Source: Cavenderia fasciculata
Lineage: Eukaryota > Evosea > Eumycetozoa > Acytosteliales > Cavenderiaceae
Assembly: GCF_000203815.1 (NCBI RefSeq)
Contig: NW_004457734.1
Span: forward strand, 317,233-381,232
Reading direction: 5' to 3'
DNA: 64,000 bases
The position numbers were made by a program, and so were the translations under genes. Below are positions 45,580 to 57,777 of the stretch, in pieces. Positions within the stretch are counted from its first letter, which is position 1; every line of letters starts with the position of its first letter. The notes under the pieces are model-generated. The model ran no database searches, had not been told where the DNA came from, and saw nothing but the letters and a program-made list of their open reading frames with translations.

Positions 45580-48500
45580 ATGGGAGATAATAACCCAAAT
45601 AAACTATCATCGTTGACTTCGATGGTAGGCAATATGGCCAATCTACCCAATCTCAAGTTCAAGTTTGATGTATCACAGATCAAGCACAAGATTGATGAAG
45701 TTGAGCATGTCACTAAAAAGACATTCTCTGCTATCACTGGTTTACCAATCGGTACATCTAGCAAGAAGAAATCAAAATATTATTATGATTTAAAGAATGT
45801 ATGTGTTCGTCAAATTCGATCATGATAATCTATCTCAGAGAAATACACAAGACATTAGAATTAGAATACTAATCAAATCTTATCAATATATTTGATTATA
45901 TATTATCATGTATCATATATATTAGGATATGGCACCAGGATTAACAGAAGAACAATTTGCAGCATCAATACCAGAAGGATTCTTTAAAGAAGGATTCGAT
46001 CCAACTAGATACATACTCGATAGTTTACCAAATACAAATGATGACAAGGAATTAGATCAATACCTTGATGCAAGAGTAAACGATTATTCACGATCTATGG
46101 ATTATGTAAATTCAAAATTATTTAGTAGAGTTAGAAAAAATTATACAGAGTTTGGTATGAAACAAAAAAAAAGAAATAGAAATAGATAATTATATAATAT
46201 TATATTAATATTTTAATTTGTTTACTTTTTAAATTTTAGTTGAGGGAATGGCACAAATTCATGAAATAGGAGTAGAGTTGCAAAGCTCTACGGTTATGTG
46301 TTCAACGGGTAGACGTACATTGGCAAAGACTAAAAAGAATCTTACACACACTGCCTTTTTCATTATGAGTCGTTACAAGAAACGTACAATGTATCAAAAG
46401 ATTTTAACCGATCTGACACACATTCAATCGATTGTGACGTTGGAACGTATGTTGAAACAATCACTGTCCGATGGTGACTATCCAACCACCATCAAACTAT
46501 ATTTGGAGTGTAGACGTACAATTCATGACTATGGTCACTATAGTTGCATCCCAGAATTGGATTCGAATCTTCACCAAATCTATCAAGTCGTACAGGAACG
46601 TATTGACAAGGATTTCCTAAACTCTTGTCGTATGTTTAATCCAACCACCTATCAAAGAGTATTCACTGCCTACAAGTTGTTGGGTCGTGGTAATTCCATC
46701 CTCGATAAACTTAAAATTAATTTCGTCGATCCTATTGAACCTGAAACAAGAAATATTGTTTTTTCTCATGTATTACTAAGTGAAGTTAATGTTATGAATC
46801 CTGAACAATTTAAAGGGTAAAAAAAAAAATAGAAAAGAAAAGATAGAAAAAAAAAATTAAATATTAATTTATTTATTATTTATTATTTTTTTTAGAGTTG
46901 GATATAAAGAATTATGTAAATCATTACAAGATGAACATTTTGTTAATTGTTTATTAGCTATATTTGAATATCTTTGTGATATTATGACTAGTTTATATTT
47001 AATGAATCAATTCCATGTTGAAAATCCAATGTATGTTAAAAAACAAATACAATCAATTATAATTTATTTATTTACTCTTTTTTTTTTTTTTTAGAGAAGA
47101 GGAAAGTAAAATATTTTCAGATATTAGTTCAGCTTTGACAAGATTTAAAAAGACTATATGGGATACAATGCAAAAACAGGTTACACATTTATTGGATAGA
47201 AAATTGGTGGCATTCAAGATTGATGATTTCCTTTTGATTTTGAATTCAGTGACCAAGATTTCAGAGATTGGAGAAGAGTTTAGTGGTAGTCCATCACATC
47301 ATCTTCGTAAATCGATTATCGATCAGAGTAAATCATTCTTTGAATTCCTTCACAAGTCAAAGGTTGATGATATTCGAACGGTTTTGGAAAATGAATTTTG
47401 GACTCATATCCCAGTGCAATCAGATTTTAGTGCAAAGGTTGAATTGCGTTTGGACAAGAGATTAAAGAGTCACAACAACGATAAACATCTTACAGGTGAT
47501 CAATTATTCCACGCCATTCAAGACAATGGTAATCCATTCTCTCAATTGATCAGTTATAAAAACAAAAGACAAACTTCAAATATTTCAATTTCTCCTACCA
47601 ACCTTACTCCATCTTCTTCTTCACCTTCTTTAAAAGAAAAAGAAAAAGAAATTAATAAGAATAATAAGGATGATGATAGTAGTAGTGAAGAAGAATATTA
47701 TGAAGAAGAAGAAGAAGATAGTGATGACGAAAATAACAAAAAAAATAATAACAAAAAGAATAATAATAATAATAATAATAAGAGAAATGGAAATGGAGCA
47801 TCAGGAGGAAAGAAAACAAAACAAGAAGAAAAGAAAGAAGAAACTAAAAATGTTTTAGTATCTTCAGCTACCATTTCTTTTGTTAGAAATATTGCAAAGT
47901 ATATTGAATTGATGGAATTGTTGCCACATATTGCAACCGATATTTTTGCAGCCATTTGTCAGTTGGTGGAATACTACATGTACACTATTTATTCGTTTTT
48001 GGGACACTTGAACCCACAAGGATACAGCTTGGAGGCACTCACCACCAAGATTGAAAAGACCATCTCTCAGGAAAAGCAAAACGAAGATCTTTCATTTACC
48101 AAACCAGCATTGTTCAAGTTTATCAATCGCATGAAGGAGCGTCTCGGTCTGCCCCTCATTGCCACTGCCTCGTCCAACCTCAGTTCCATCACGTCGGGTC
48201 TCAGCACCATTGGCAATATCTCTGGTATCTCTAGCTTTGCCAATTTGGCATCGAACCAATTCTCACAGATAAAGTCGGTCATTAAAGAGACGACAGCCAC
48301 GGTTGGAAACAAGCAGAAATCACCCAATTTGGACGCCATGTATGCTACACCCGCCGGCAGCGGTCAGCTTGGAGGTGGTGCACCCGCTTCACCAACGAGT
48401 GTGCGTTGGATTGCGCCACGTATCAACTACTCGGCTTTGGAGCTCGGTGATCCCAACCTCATGTTTAATTTGCCCGTGCGTATCATTGCCGTCGAGTCAC

Positions 48501-49249
48501 TCTCGTTTATCGAGGAGGCGTTGCGTGTCGCCTTATCAGTCTTCCAGCCTCTGCTGCCATCCAACCACACGGACAAGATCAACGAGTTTTATGCACAGGT
48601 CATTAGCATCATTCCCGACTTGCAGACACACTTTATAAAGACAACAGTGTCTGCCTATTTTTCACATGCGTGCGGACCACTCTATTTCTCCAACACTATT
48701 GCCGAGGAACGTTGGAACAACAAAGAGGTGCGTGGCACCAAGATGGTGGCCTATGCCGAGGACTTTTTAAAAGAGTTTAACAAGTTCTTTAAACGTCTAG
48801 ACGACGCCATCAAACAACAAGAGTTTATCACGGCCAAAGAAAAGAAAAAGATTGTCGTGGCTTCACTCGAATTCTTTGTACAACAGTTGGTTGATGGTTA
48901 CAGTCGCGTAAAGTCGTGCTCACCAGAAGGTCGTAACAACATGGTGCAAGATTTGCTCAACATTAGCGCCAAGCTAGAGAAACTTGCTGGCGTCCCCTTT
49001 AACGTCAGCTATGCCCAAAACTATCTCCGTGGTTACATCACATTTGCTGCCCTCACCGAACCAGAAATCATCCAATGGGCTCGTGACCATGAGGAATATC
49101 CTATCAAACACGTCTCCACTCTTGTACTTCAATCTGTATCCTCTAAAATCGATAAAAATCAATTGGTTCAACATCTTGAAGAAATGGATCGTAAACGTAG
49201 ACATTTATCATCAGTCTCTACTACTACTACTACAACAAAATCAAATTAA
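45580..49249 (+). CDS. vps50: Syndetin / VPS50, EARP tethering complex subunit
   Basis: Five exons: 45580-45798, 45926-46154, 46240-46816, 46896-47030 and 47095-49249, giving 1104 residues with frame continuous across all junctions. The N-terminal half is the Vps54_N-like helical region (IPEGFFKEGFDPTRYILDSL, GVELQSSTVM, SRYKKRTMYQKILTDLTHIQSI). An acidic and polyasparagine insert (about 47585-47830) follows. The C-terminal syndetin domain (DUF2451 type) contains FLKEFNKFFKRLDDAI, FFVQQLVDGYSRVKSCSPEGR and a final Lys/Arg-rich tail. VPS50 replaces VPS54 in the EARP complex and tethers endosomal recycling vesicles. Codons in the last exon are GC-richer, as in conserved housekeeping genes. The low-complexity insert is lineage-specific. 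Confidence 0.92.
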
Positions 49250-49301
49250 AATAAATGGTAAAATTAAAAATATTAATCTAAATAATTATTATTATATTTA
49301 A

Positions 49302-50120
49302 TTATTTTAATCTTTTCTTTTTTAGTTGATTCCATTTTCTTGATATAAATTGATATATTTTACTCTTGGTTTTCTTTTGCTTTATGTTGTTATTGGGTAT
49401 TTGATGTGCTACTTCATCTTCTCCGTCATCTTCAATTAGATTCTGTGGGAAATATTGTTTAAAGAGTTGGTGTATTTCGAAATGACTACCACATCCAGGA
49501 TATTGTTTAAGGTATGTTTTTTTCAGTCTATCATAATACCCAGACCATGATGTTTGTGTTAGTATCCGAATCAATGTATCTGGATCACACAACAATTAGT
49601 CTGCTCCTTGAAATTGTCATAAAGAAAGTAGAAGTAATCCAACCTTCCCCTACTTATTACAAGTGTCAAATCTTTTGGATGGCAACGAACATTGGTCACC
49701 GTGTGAGCTAGATAGTATAATAGTTCAATGTTTTCATTAAAACATGCATATGTAATAATGTATTGTGAACATGCCTGACTTTGACGATGCTCATAAAGGA
49801 ACTTTACAATATCAATGTATCCTTTTTCAGCTGCCCCATCCATAGCCATTGTTGTGCATCCTTCTGTCCGATTCTCATCAAGATACTTGACCACTTCAAT
49901 GTATCCTTTTTCAGCTGCCCCATCCATAGCACCTGTTGTGCATCCTTCATAACAATTCTCATCAAGATACAATTCATAGCTTTGGTTGTTGCACCTTCAC
50001 TACGATGTTCATGTAAGAACTATAGTCTGGACACTGGCAAGTGCTAATTCGGAATATTAATTGTCTAATGTATTTAGCTTTAAATATATAATGAAATGTG
50101 GTGGTAGTTGTTGTAGTCAT
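49302..50120 (-). pseudogene. Ankyrin-family relic, minus strand
   Basis: A family start codon at 50120 opens MTTTTTTTFHYIFKAKYIRQ, continues only about 15 residues and is joined near 50020 to exon 4-type sequence (a CTATAG acceptor, then FLHEHRSEGATTKAMN in a shifted frame). A run of two clean repeats (GCTTGAMDGAAEKGYIEVVKYLDENRTEG...) lies in 49972-49571. The last piece, 49595-49302, resembles a C-terminal module but is out of frame with the repeats. The gene has lost most of its start domain, exons 2-3 and most repeats. It converges on VPS50. Confidence 0.7.
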
Positions 50121-50219
50121 TATTATTCGAAGAGGTTAAAAAATTAAAATATAGGTTGTCTAGAGCAGAAGTCGTTTGGGTATAAATATTATATTATATT
50201 TATTCTATTCTATTCTATT

Positions 50220-53110
50220 CTATTCATTATCTTTGGATATATATTGTTGTAGGACAGTTGGACATTGTTCCTTTTGGTCTTGTGGTAATTGATCATACCA
50301 CTTACAAAGAATATTTAGATCTTTTTCATCTTGACTTGTATACAAATAAGTTAATCCTGTTGTTCTTTGAATATCATAATCAACTATAATTAAATTAAAT
50401 AAATCAAAAGAATTAGAATATATATTATTAAATTATTTTGTTTGTATCTACTTACAAGTTTGATTTCCATTTAAAATAGTTTGAAGAGCTAATTTAATAT
50501 GTGATAAACCATTAAATGTTACAACGTCTGGATTGATTGATTTGACACCAAGATAAAGTTGACCGAGTGATTGAAGTGCAAAACATTTAACAGCAGATGT
50601 AGTCTTGTCCAATGCCAAATATTTCCAAATACGATTACCAATAATATAGTCGTGTATCCACAGCCAATTGTGTTGATTGACTGCCAACATTTCCAAAGGT
50701 TTTAATACCATAAATAATTTATCAGCGTCATTGACCAACGCATATTTATCCATCAATGATAATAAATTATTTCCCAATTCATTTATATCTTTTATACAAT
50801 TATTTTCTACTTTTTGTTTTAATGTTTTCTAAAAATTAAATTAAATAGCAAAAATTAATAAATATCTCTTTTTTCTTTTCTTTTTTTTTTTTTGTATACT
50901 TACAATATTTGTAATTTCTTTTGATGTTAATGTTAAGAGTTTTTGATAAATTAATGAATTGATTGTAACCATGAATAAATTATTAACATCCATTGTTGTA
51001 ATATTATTATTATTATTATTATTACTACTATTATTATTATTTAAAAAGTTAAAAGTTTCAATGATAATATATAAAAATCGAATGGTGGTTGGTGATAGTC
51101 CCAACATTACAATATCATAGATCAATGTATAAATGGGAGAATAGTCTTTAAAAGTTTGGCAGAAAATTGAGAATATTTCACTATAGTATAGGGAAATTGA
51201 TGCTTTTGTTTTGTCTTGTTGTTGTTGTTGTTGTTTTGAACTTGAAAAAATGTTTACAATAGTTCCATTTAAATATCTAAACATTTCATTTTTAAAATTG
51301 ATATCCTATAAAATAAAAAATAAATAAAATAGATAATTATAGTTAGTAACTATTATTATTATTTTTTATATTTCCTTTTCTTTTTCTTTTTTTCTTTTTT
51401 TTACCTTTTGTTTTAAAAATTCAAATGAAAATGTAATGATTTGATGACATTCTTTTGGAATAGGAACTCTACTTGCAGTTGATGTAGTTTTTGGTTTTAA
51501 ATTATCCAATGCAGAGATGATTGATACAATGACAATACGAATCAATCCGAGTCGATCCTCTATTTGTTCCTTTGAATCAATGAAAGAGGTAATATTTGAA
51601 AATGTTTCTTGTGATGATTGATCACCTTTTTGTACCAATTTGATTTGTGATTTTACATATTCGCTAAATGTCATTGATACTGTTTTGGTTTTTGGAGAAG
51701 TCAATGGTAAAGTTGTCGTCGTCTTTTTGATGGATTGAAGGGATGGAGAAACTTTAGCAACTGGTTTTTTCAATGGAGATTTAGAGGTTACTGGAGATGG
51801 TTTCTTAAGTGGTGGAGATTCATCAACAGACATAACAATATCTGGTACAATTACAACGTTGGTTGGTTTTACAACTTCCTTTGATTGAGAAGGTGGTGGA
51901 GTGATAACCTTTTCCACCATTTCAACATCCTTTGATTGAGAAGGTTGAGGAGGTGGAGTGGTGATTACCTTTTCAACTGGTTGAACTGTGATTGTTTCCT
52001 TTTCAACTTGTTTTAATAATGTAGGTATTGGAGTTGGTGTTGGAGTTGGCATTGTTGGTTTAATTAAATCAGGTATTGGTGTTGCCATTGGTTTAATTAT
52101 AGTAGGTATTGGTGTTGGTATTGGATGTTGGATGACCGTAGGAATCGGAGTTGGAGTTGGTTTAATTAAAATAGGTATTGGTGTTGTCGTTGGTTTAATT
52201 ATAGTAGGTATTGGTGTTGGTATTGGATGTTGGACGGGTTCAATAGTTTTGGTGTTGGTTTTATCTTCATCTTCTGGCAAGGTAGCAATAACCTCTCTAA
52301 CAGTTTGACCTCTAACCGTTCTCGTTGTTTTAATTGGTTGAATTCTTTGTCTCTTTTTTGGTGCATCTGCTGCTACTGCTGGTTGTTGTTGTTCTTCTTG
52401 TACAGTAGTAGGATTATTATTATTCACTGTGATTGGTATATCATCGATTTCATTATTTGTACGTTTGAGAGATGGTTTTTCAATTGAAGGTGTTGGAGGA
52501 AGGACAATGGAGGGAGAGGAAGCAGAAGAAGAAGAAGAAGAAGAAGAAGAAGAAGAAGAAGAAGAAGAAGAGGGTAGTTGAGGGATTTGCAAATCGTTGT
52601 CAACTTGCATTGGTTGAATAGATAATAATAGTGCATTATCCTTTTCAATTTCTTTTACCTCTTCTCGAGGTGGAGTTGAAGGTTGTTTATCCATTACTAT
52701 TTCCAATTGTACTGGTTCAATTTCCTTTTCTTTCTCTTGTTCGAGTATTGGTGATAAAGATGGTGGTTGTTTATCCATTACTATTTCCAATTGTACTGGT
52801 TCAGTTTCTTTAACCAATATTTCCTCTTTCTTTTCAAGAATAATTGGAGAAGAGGATGGTGCTTCGATTGGTTTAATTTCCACACTCACATTTTCCAAGA
52901 CATTTTCTACCTGTTCAACTGAAACCAAATCTGGTGCGACATGATGATGATGATGATGATGATCCTGTTCAAAATTATCCTCTACAATGGTTTCAACAAC
53001 CATTGGTTTTGATTGTTTTTCATCCAAAGATTGAATTTGGTCGTCGTCGATATGAATAGTATCATTACCAAATTGAATATCGCTTTGACTATCATCTGTC
53101 ATTTGATTAC

Positions 53111-53207
<97 letters not shown>

Positions 53208-53603
53208 ATTATTATCTTGATTTGTTGTTTTGTTGGTTGATCCAAGAGGATGCTCTGAAAAAATAACTCCTGGTGAAATGGGTGAATCAATTGAAGTATC
53301 GGCAATTGAAAGGAATGAATTGATACGACTAAAAATATGAGGTGGAACAATTGCTGTTGGCATTAAATTATTTTCGTTTGGCAATGTTATAACATCCATC
53401 TTTTCATCGCTAATCGTTGTCTTTGTTGTCGTTGGGTGAATGGTCGTGGTTGGTATAGATTTAATACTATCTTGTGAATTATTTACAATTATTGGTGGTA
53501 GAATAATATTCCTACTATTACTACTATTATTATTTACATCACTATTTGAAGAATTATTATTATTATTATTATTATTTACAATTTCGCTTTCTATAATGGT
53601 TGG

Positions 53604-53635
<32 letters not shown>

Positions 53636-55937
53636 CATCATCATGATTATTATTGATTTCTTCTTCGTGATTGTCATTATTATTATTATTGCTGTCATGA
53701 TTATTAATAAAATTATTTCCACCAAATAGTTCTTGTTCCAAACCATAATCATCTTCATCTAAAATGGTTGATGATTCTTCTTCTTCTTCTTCACCACCAC
53801 CACTTTGATCGTCTTGTTTTTGTTTCTTTGCCGATGATGATGACTTTTTAATACCAGCTGGTTGTTTCTTTGCCTTCTTTTCTAGTTGTTGTTTTTTAGA
53901 TTCCTCTCGTTCTCTCTTTTTCTCCTCTTTGGCAGCTTCTCTTTTCTTTTTCCTCTCTTCTGCTTGTTTAGCTTTTAATTGTTTTTTTGTGTCCATAACT
54001 GGTTGTTCAATAGGTGTCTCTTCTGTCTCTTCAGTTGATAATAATCCAAGTAATTCCTTTTCATGATCATCTAAAATATCTTGCTCCACAGCTGGTATTT
54101 CTACCATTTCAACTTCTTCTTGTTCTATTTCTGGTTCTGGTTGTTGTTGAGATTGTTTAGGTTGTTTGGGATCTCTTTCTTGATAGATGATTTTGTTTGT
54201 TGATTGTGGAGTTGAAAATTGTGGACCAAGAAGAGATGATAGTGGAGGTGGTTTTACAAATTGTTTAACTGGTGATGGTTTTGGAGTTGGTTGTTTTTGT
54301 ACTGATCGTTGTGGACTGTCAATGATTGATTGATGGTGATGGTGGTGGACTTCGACCATCTCCATCTCAGTATCACTAATAGTCGACATATGACTATCCA
54401 AAATATTCAACGACGTCGACGTTGAAGAAGCAGCAGAAAGAGATGTAGGTGCTGTATACTCTTCCATATCAAACATCATATCCATTGAACTATTATGATT
54501 ATCTTCATCATCATCATCATGACCATTAGATGTAGTAGTAGCACCACCTTCAAATTGAATATCACTATGGTCTACATCTTCTTTTTCCATCATATTATTA
54601 TTTAGTGTTGTAGTTGTTGTTGTTGTATCATCTTTCTCTTTCTCTTTTTCTTTTTCTTTTTCTTTTTCTTTTTCTTTTTCTTTTTCTTCCATATGACTAT
54701 TCATGTTGTTCAAATCTTGTTGGTCTTGGTATGAATTAGACATGTTTGTTGAGAAATCATCGTCTGCTCCAAACCCACTACTCTCACTGCTACTTGTGAT
54801 AGGTGCGCTAGAAATGGGTGCATGTATGATTGATTTACTACTGAATCGTAGATTTGTATTATCAAGCATAGCCGCAGATGATGATAATGGAGTTTTAGAC
54901 ATTCCCTTTTTACAATTTGAACAAGTCGTAGCAGTTGAAGAAGAAGAAGATAAAAATGAAGATGAATGCAAAGTTGAAGTAGTTGTACCTGTACCAGACT
55001 TAATTTCTTCTCTTGATTTATAGATAGCCAATTGTCTAGCCAATTTCTCGTTTGATCTTTTCATTTCAGAGTAACGTACTTTGAGTTCCTTGCCTTCATT
55101 TACCTTTTTAAGTAGATTATCATAGTTTTTAAGTTTCTCTGTGGTCTCGTGTGATTTGGCATCTTGTTGATTGAGGAATAGTCTGAGAGCGACCATCTCT
55201 AGTTCTTTGGTGGCATACTTTTTAGCAGTGTCTTCAGAGTTCTTTTCAATATCGGCAATCTTTTTGTGAAGTGGTTCGATGCTTGCTATAGCCTGTTCAA
55301 GTTGGTGTTTGAGATACTCTGATTCTTTCTTTTCAGACATATACATATGATTTAGTTTGTTGTAATCTATATTATTATTATTATTATTATTATTGGTTGA
55401 GTTTGTTGAGTTGTTGTTGTTGTTGTTATTGTTTTGTTTAAGCATAGTATTCTCCTTTTGAACAGCTTTGAGTTGTGCTTGTACATTCTTGTATCGTTCG
55501 ATTAGTTTGTTGGTTGCTACCATCTTGCTTTTTATAGTCTCGAGGTTATGGTTGATAATACTGCTACTGCTACTCGTACTACTCGACATGAATGGTTTGT
55601 TGTTATTGTTGTTGTTGTTGATGAGATTAGAGAGACCGCCGCTACTACCAGGACTGTGGTGTAGATGACTGCCTCCAAGATGATTCAATATCATCGAGTT
55701 GGGAGTAGACGGTACATCCAACAAACTAGATGACCCTCCAGACGAAGGTTGCAATGTATCAAACACATCTGACAAGTCTGATAACCCATGATGGTGATGA
55801 TTATTTAGATGATTAATATGATTATGATTATTATGTAGATGATCTTGTTGTAAAGAAGAAGAAGAAGAAGTAGAGGTTGATGCAGACGGGTCTTCGTGAC
55901 TATTATTATTATTATTAAAATTAAAGTCAAACATCAT
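50220..55937 (-). CDS. Large coiled-coil / low-complexity protein, possibly related to little elongation complex subunit 1
   Basis: Four exons: 55937-51405, 51305-50904, 50828-50456 and 50383-50220, giving 1823 residues. A coiled coil lies at about 130-310 (VATNKLIERYKNVQAQLKAV; EKLKNYDNLLKKVNEGKELK), then CSNCKKGMSK and long acidic, Lys/Glu, Ser, polyasparagine and Pro/Thr-Ile repeat tracts (PIPTIIKPT). The C-terminal about 400 residues are folded and helical (FSEYVKSQIKLVQKG; LYYSEIFSIFCQTF; QHNWLWIHDYIIGNRIWKYL; LPQDQKEQCPTVLQQYI). The coiled-coil front, disordered middle and helical end with a W.W.HD..I...W motif recall ICE1 of the snRNA little elongation complex. That is a weak, memory-based resemblance. 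A nuclear scaffold is plausible. Confidence 0.85.
53110..53206. repeat. TTA/AAT trinucleotide run coding polyasparagine
   Basis: About 32 uninterrupted AAT codons on the minus strand inside the coiled-coil protein gene, ending in an interrupted TAT/AAT edge. A hexameric run coding KEKEKE lies at about 54630-54690 and a Ser run at about 52525-52570. All are in frame and typical of dictyostelid proteins. Confidence 0.9.
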
Positions 55938-56347
55938 TGAATATGAAATAATTGTATTTGTATTATATACTACTCTACTCTATACTCTTTCTCTCATTAT
56001 TACTTCTATCTATCTATATCGCAATTTGAATGATTAAAAAATGGAGGGATACTATCTACGTTATTAATAATACTCTACTCTCATTGCGCCTTTTTTGCAA
56101 TTTTCAACCCCAACCGTCGTCATTCGTTTTTTGAAAACTCCTCAATGAAAGTGTGAAGAGAATTTAATACTAGTATTCATTTCATTTTTTGATCTAAATT
56201 TTCTTTTGCTCAAATACAGTTACAGAGTTATCAAATACAATGATCTATTTTATTTTAATCCATCTGTTGATGTTGTTGTTGTTGGTACTAGAATTAAAAG
56301 ATTGGAGTGTGCCAATATCGAGAATTTTTGGGAACTTTTAATATCGA
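55938..56347. other. Intergenic region upstream of the coiled-coil gene
   Basis: AT-rich, presumably the promoter of the minus-strand gene ending at 55937 and the 3' flank of the CXC gene. Nothing else recognised. Confidence 0.5.
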
Positions 56348-57502
56348 TCAATAATCAGAATCGTAATCAGAATCGTAATCATAACGATTATAAGAATAAG
56401 AATGACGAACATAAGCCGGACCATGATAACCATTGGCAACCTGCTGTTGAAAACCATCATCAGAGCTTTTCATCCAAGGCCAAACTTTTGGAACTCCATG
56501 TTTTGATTCTACTCTTTCTTTTGCTTCATCAAAGGAACAATAAGAGAGATAACTTTTCATATTGCAATAATCGAAAAAGTATTTCATTTTGCACATCTCG
56601 TGGACTATAGAATCGACAGTCCAATGGCCGCCAAGTGTACCATCAATGTAACCAAAACACAAACGACTGTCGGATCTGAGATTGAGTTTGTAGACTGCCA
56701 ATGCATCGATGATTTGTTGTTTTCTAACATCCTTTTCTGAAGCTGCGCGGAGAATATTAACCATCTTTTGAAAGGAATATGATCCTTTCAAGTATTGATT
56801 GACAACATATTGGTTTCCACTATTGATGACGATATCCGTTGGAAGGTCATTCTTTAATGTCTCTTGTCTCTCGCGGAGTTGAATATTGTATTCCGTCTTT
56901 CTTGGGTTGACATAATGGTAGATCAATCGATAGAGAACAACGTTTCGCCACATTGGAAAGAATCTATCATCGTTTGAGAACCCATTACTGCATTTACCTT
57001 TACATTTGCAAGATGCAGCACAACCATGTCCCTTTTTTCTACATCCACAAGCTGCCGAACACGTAGTATTATAAAAAGATAACTTTGAGCATGAGCATTT
57101 TGAATTCTTTGTTCCTGCTGGTGTTGTAAGTGCAGCGAGGGGAATCGTTTCATTTGGTTTTGGTTCTTTTCTTTTTACTTTCGTGGTTGTATTATTTGCG
57201 AGTATAGTAGTGGCGGTGTTGGTGGTGGTTGTAGTTGATGTTGTACTAGTAGCAGTAGTAGTAGTAGTGGTATCTTGATTGTTTTGTTGTTGTACAAGCT
57301 GTTCAGGTTCAACTTGAAGCGTCATAGGTTGCAGAGGTTGAACTTGAAACATAGGATCCATTTGAAGCAGAGGATCAACTGAAAGCAGAGGCTGAACTTG
57401 AAACGTAGGATCCATTTGAAGCAGAGGATGAACATCTAGTTCAAGCTCAGAACTTTGCAGTGAATTCGTGTTCAAAGTTGACACTTGCATCTCGTCGTTC
57501 AT
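56348..57502 (-). CDS. Cysteine-rich CXC-type (tesmin/MSL2-like) protein, possibly 5' incomplete
   Basis: 384 residues from the Met at 57502. The frame stays open upstream to about 57630 (KKAHTNTTTYQRASSAFRRI), preceded by an acceptor-like ATTTATTTAG, so an earlier exon probably existed. The N-terminal 90 residues contain a repeated LLQMDPTFQVQPL motif and a Thr run. A Cys-rich block at about 130-168 (SKCSCSKLSFYNTTCSAACG, CRKKGHGCAASCKCKGKC) has CXC spacing as in DNA-binding CXC domains and domains of some transposon-associated proteins. The remainder is unrecognised (WRNVVLYRLIYHYVNPRKTE; CFGYIDGTLGGHWTVDSIVH). The gene's 5' side runs into the edge of duplicated block 2 at about 57737, which may have removed its first exon. 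Confidence 0.7.
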   Translation of the reverse strand: MNDEMQVSTLNTNSLQSSELELDVHPLLQMDPTFQVQPLLSVDPLLQMDPMFQVQPLQPMTLQVEPEQLVQQQNNQDTTTTTTATSTTSTTTTTNTATTILANNTTTKVKRKEPKPNETIPLAALTTPAGTKNSKCSCSKLSFYNTTCSAACGCRKKGHGCAASCKCKGKCSNGFSNDDRFFPMWRNVVLYRLIYHYVNPRKTEYNIQLRERQETLKNDLPTDIVINSGNQYVVNQYLKGSYSFQKMVNILRAASEKDVRKQQIIDALAVYKLNLRSDSRLCFGYIDGTLGGHWTVDSIVHEMCKMKYFFDYCNMKSYLSYCSFDEAKERVESKHGVPKVWPWMKSSDDGFQQQVANGYHGPAYVRHSYSYNRYDYDSDYDSDY

Positions 57503-57777
57503 GACTCTGCTACCTATGGTGGTCCCAACCCAAGAATGATTGATTCTTCTAAATGCTGAACTTGCACGTTGATAAGTTGTTGTATTCGTATGAGCTTTCT
57601 TGTTCTTGTTGAGTGTTGTTGTTAGTCTAAATAAATAAAATTATTTACAAGACTTGTACAGAGATAATACAAAGAAGAAGAAGTCCAGGTCAATGAATAT
57701 AGAGTAAAAAGACTTAATTTTGTTTTATGGTCTACACTACTTTCTTTTTTTTTTTTAGTTAATTAATATTTATTAAT

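Noticed and set aside
51988-53646. Plus-strand frames opposite the coiled-coil protein gene
   Set aside because: Gly/Val/Ile/Leu low-complexity mirror images of Pro/Thr/Asn repeats.
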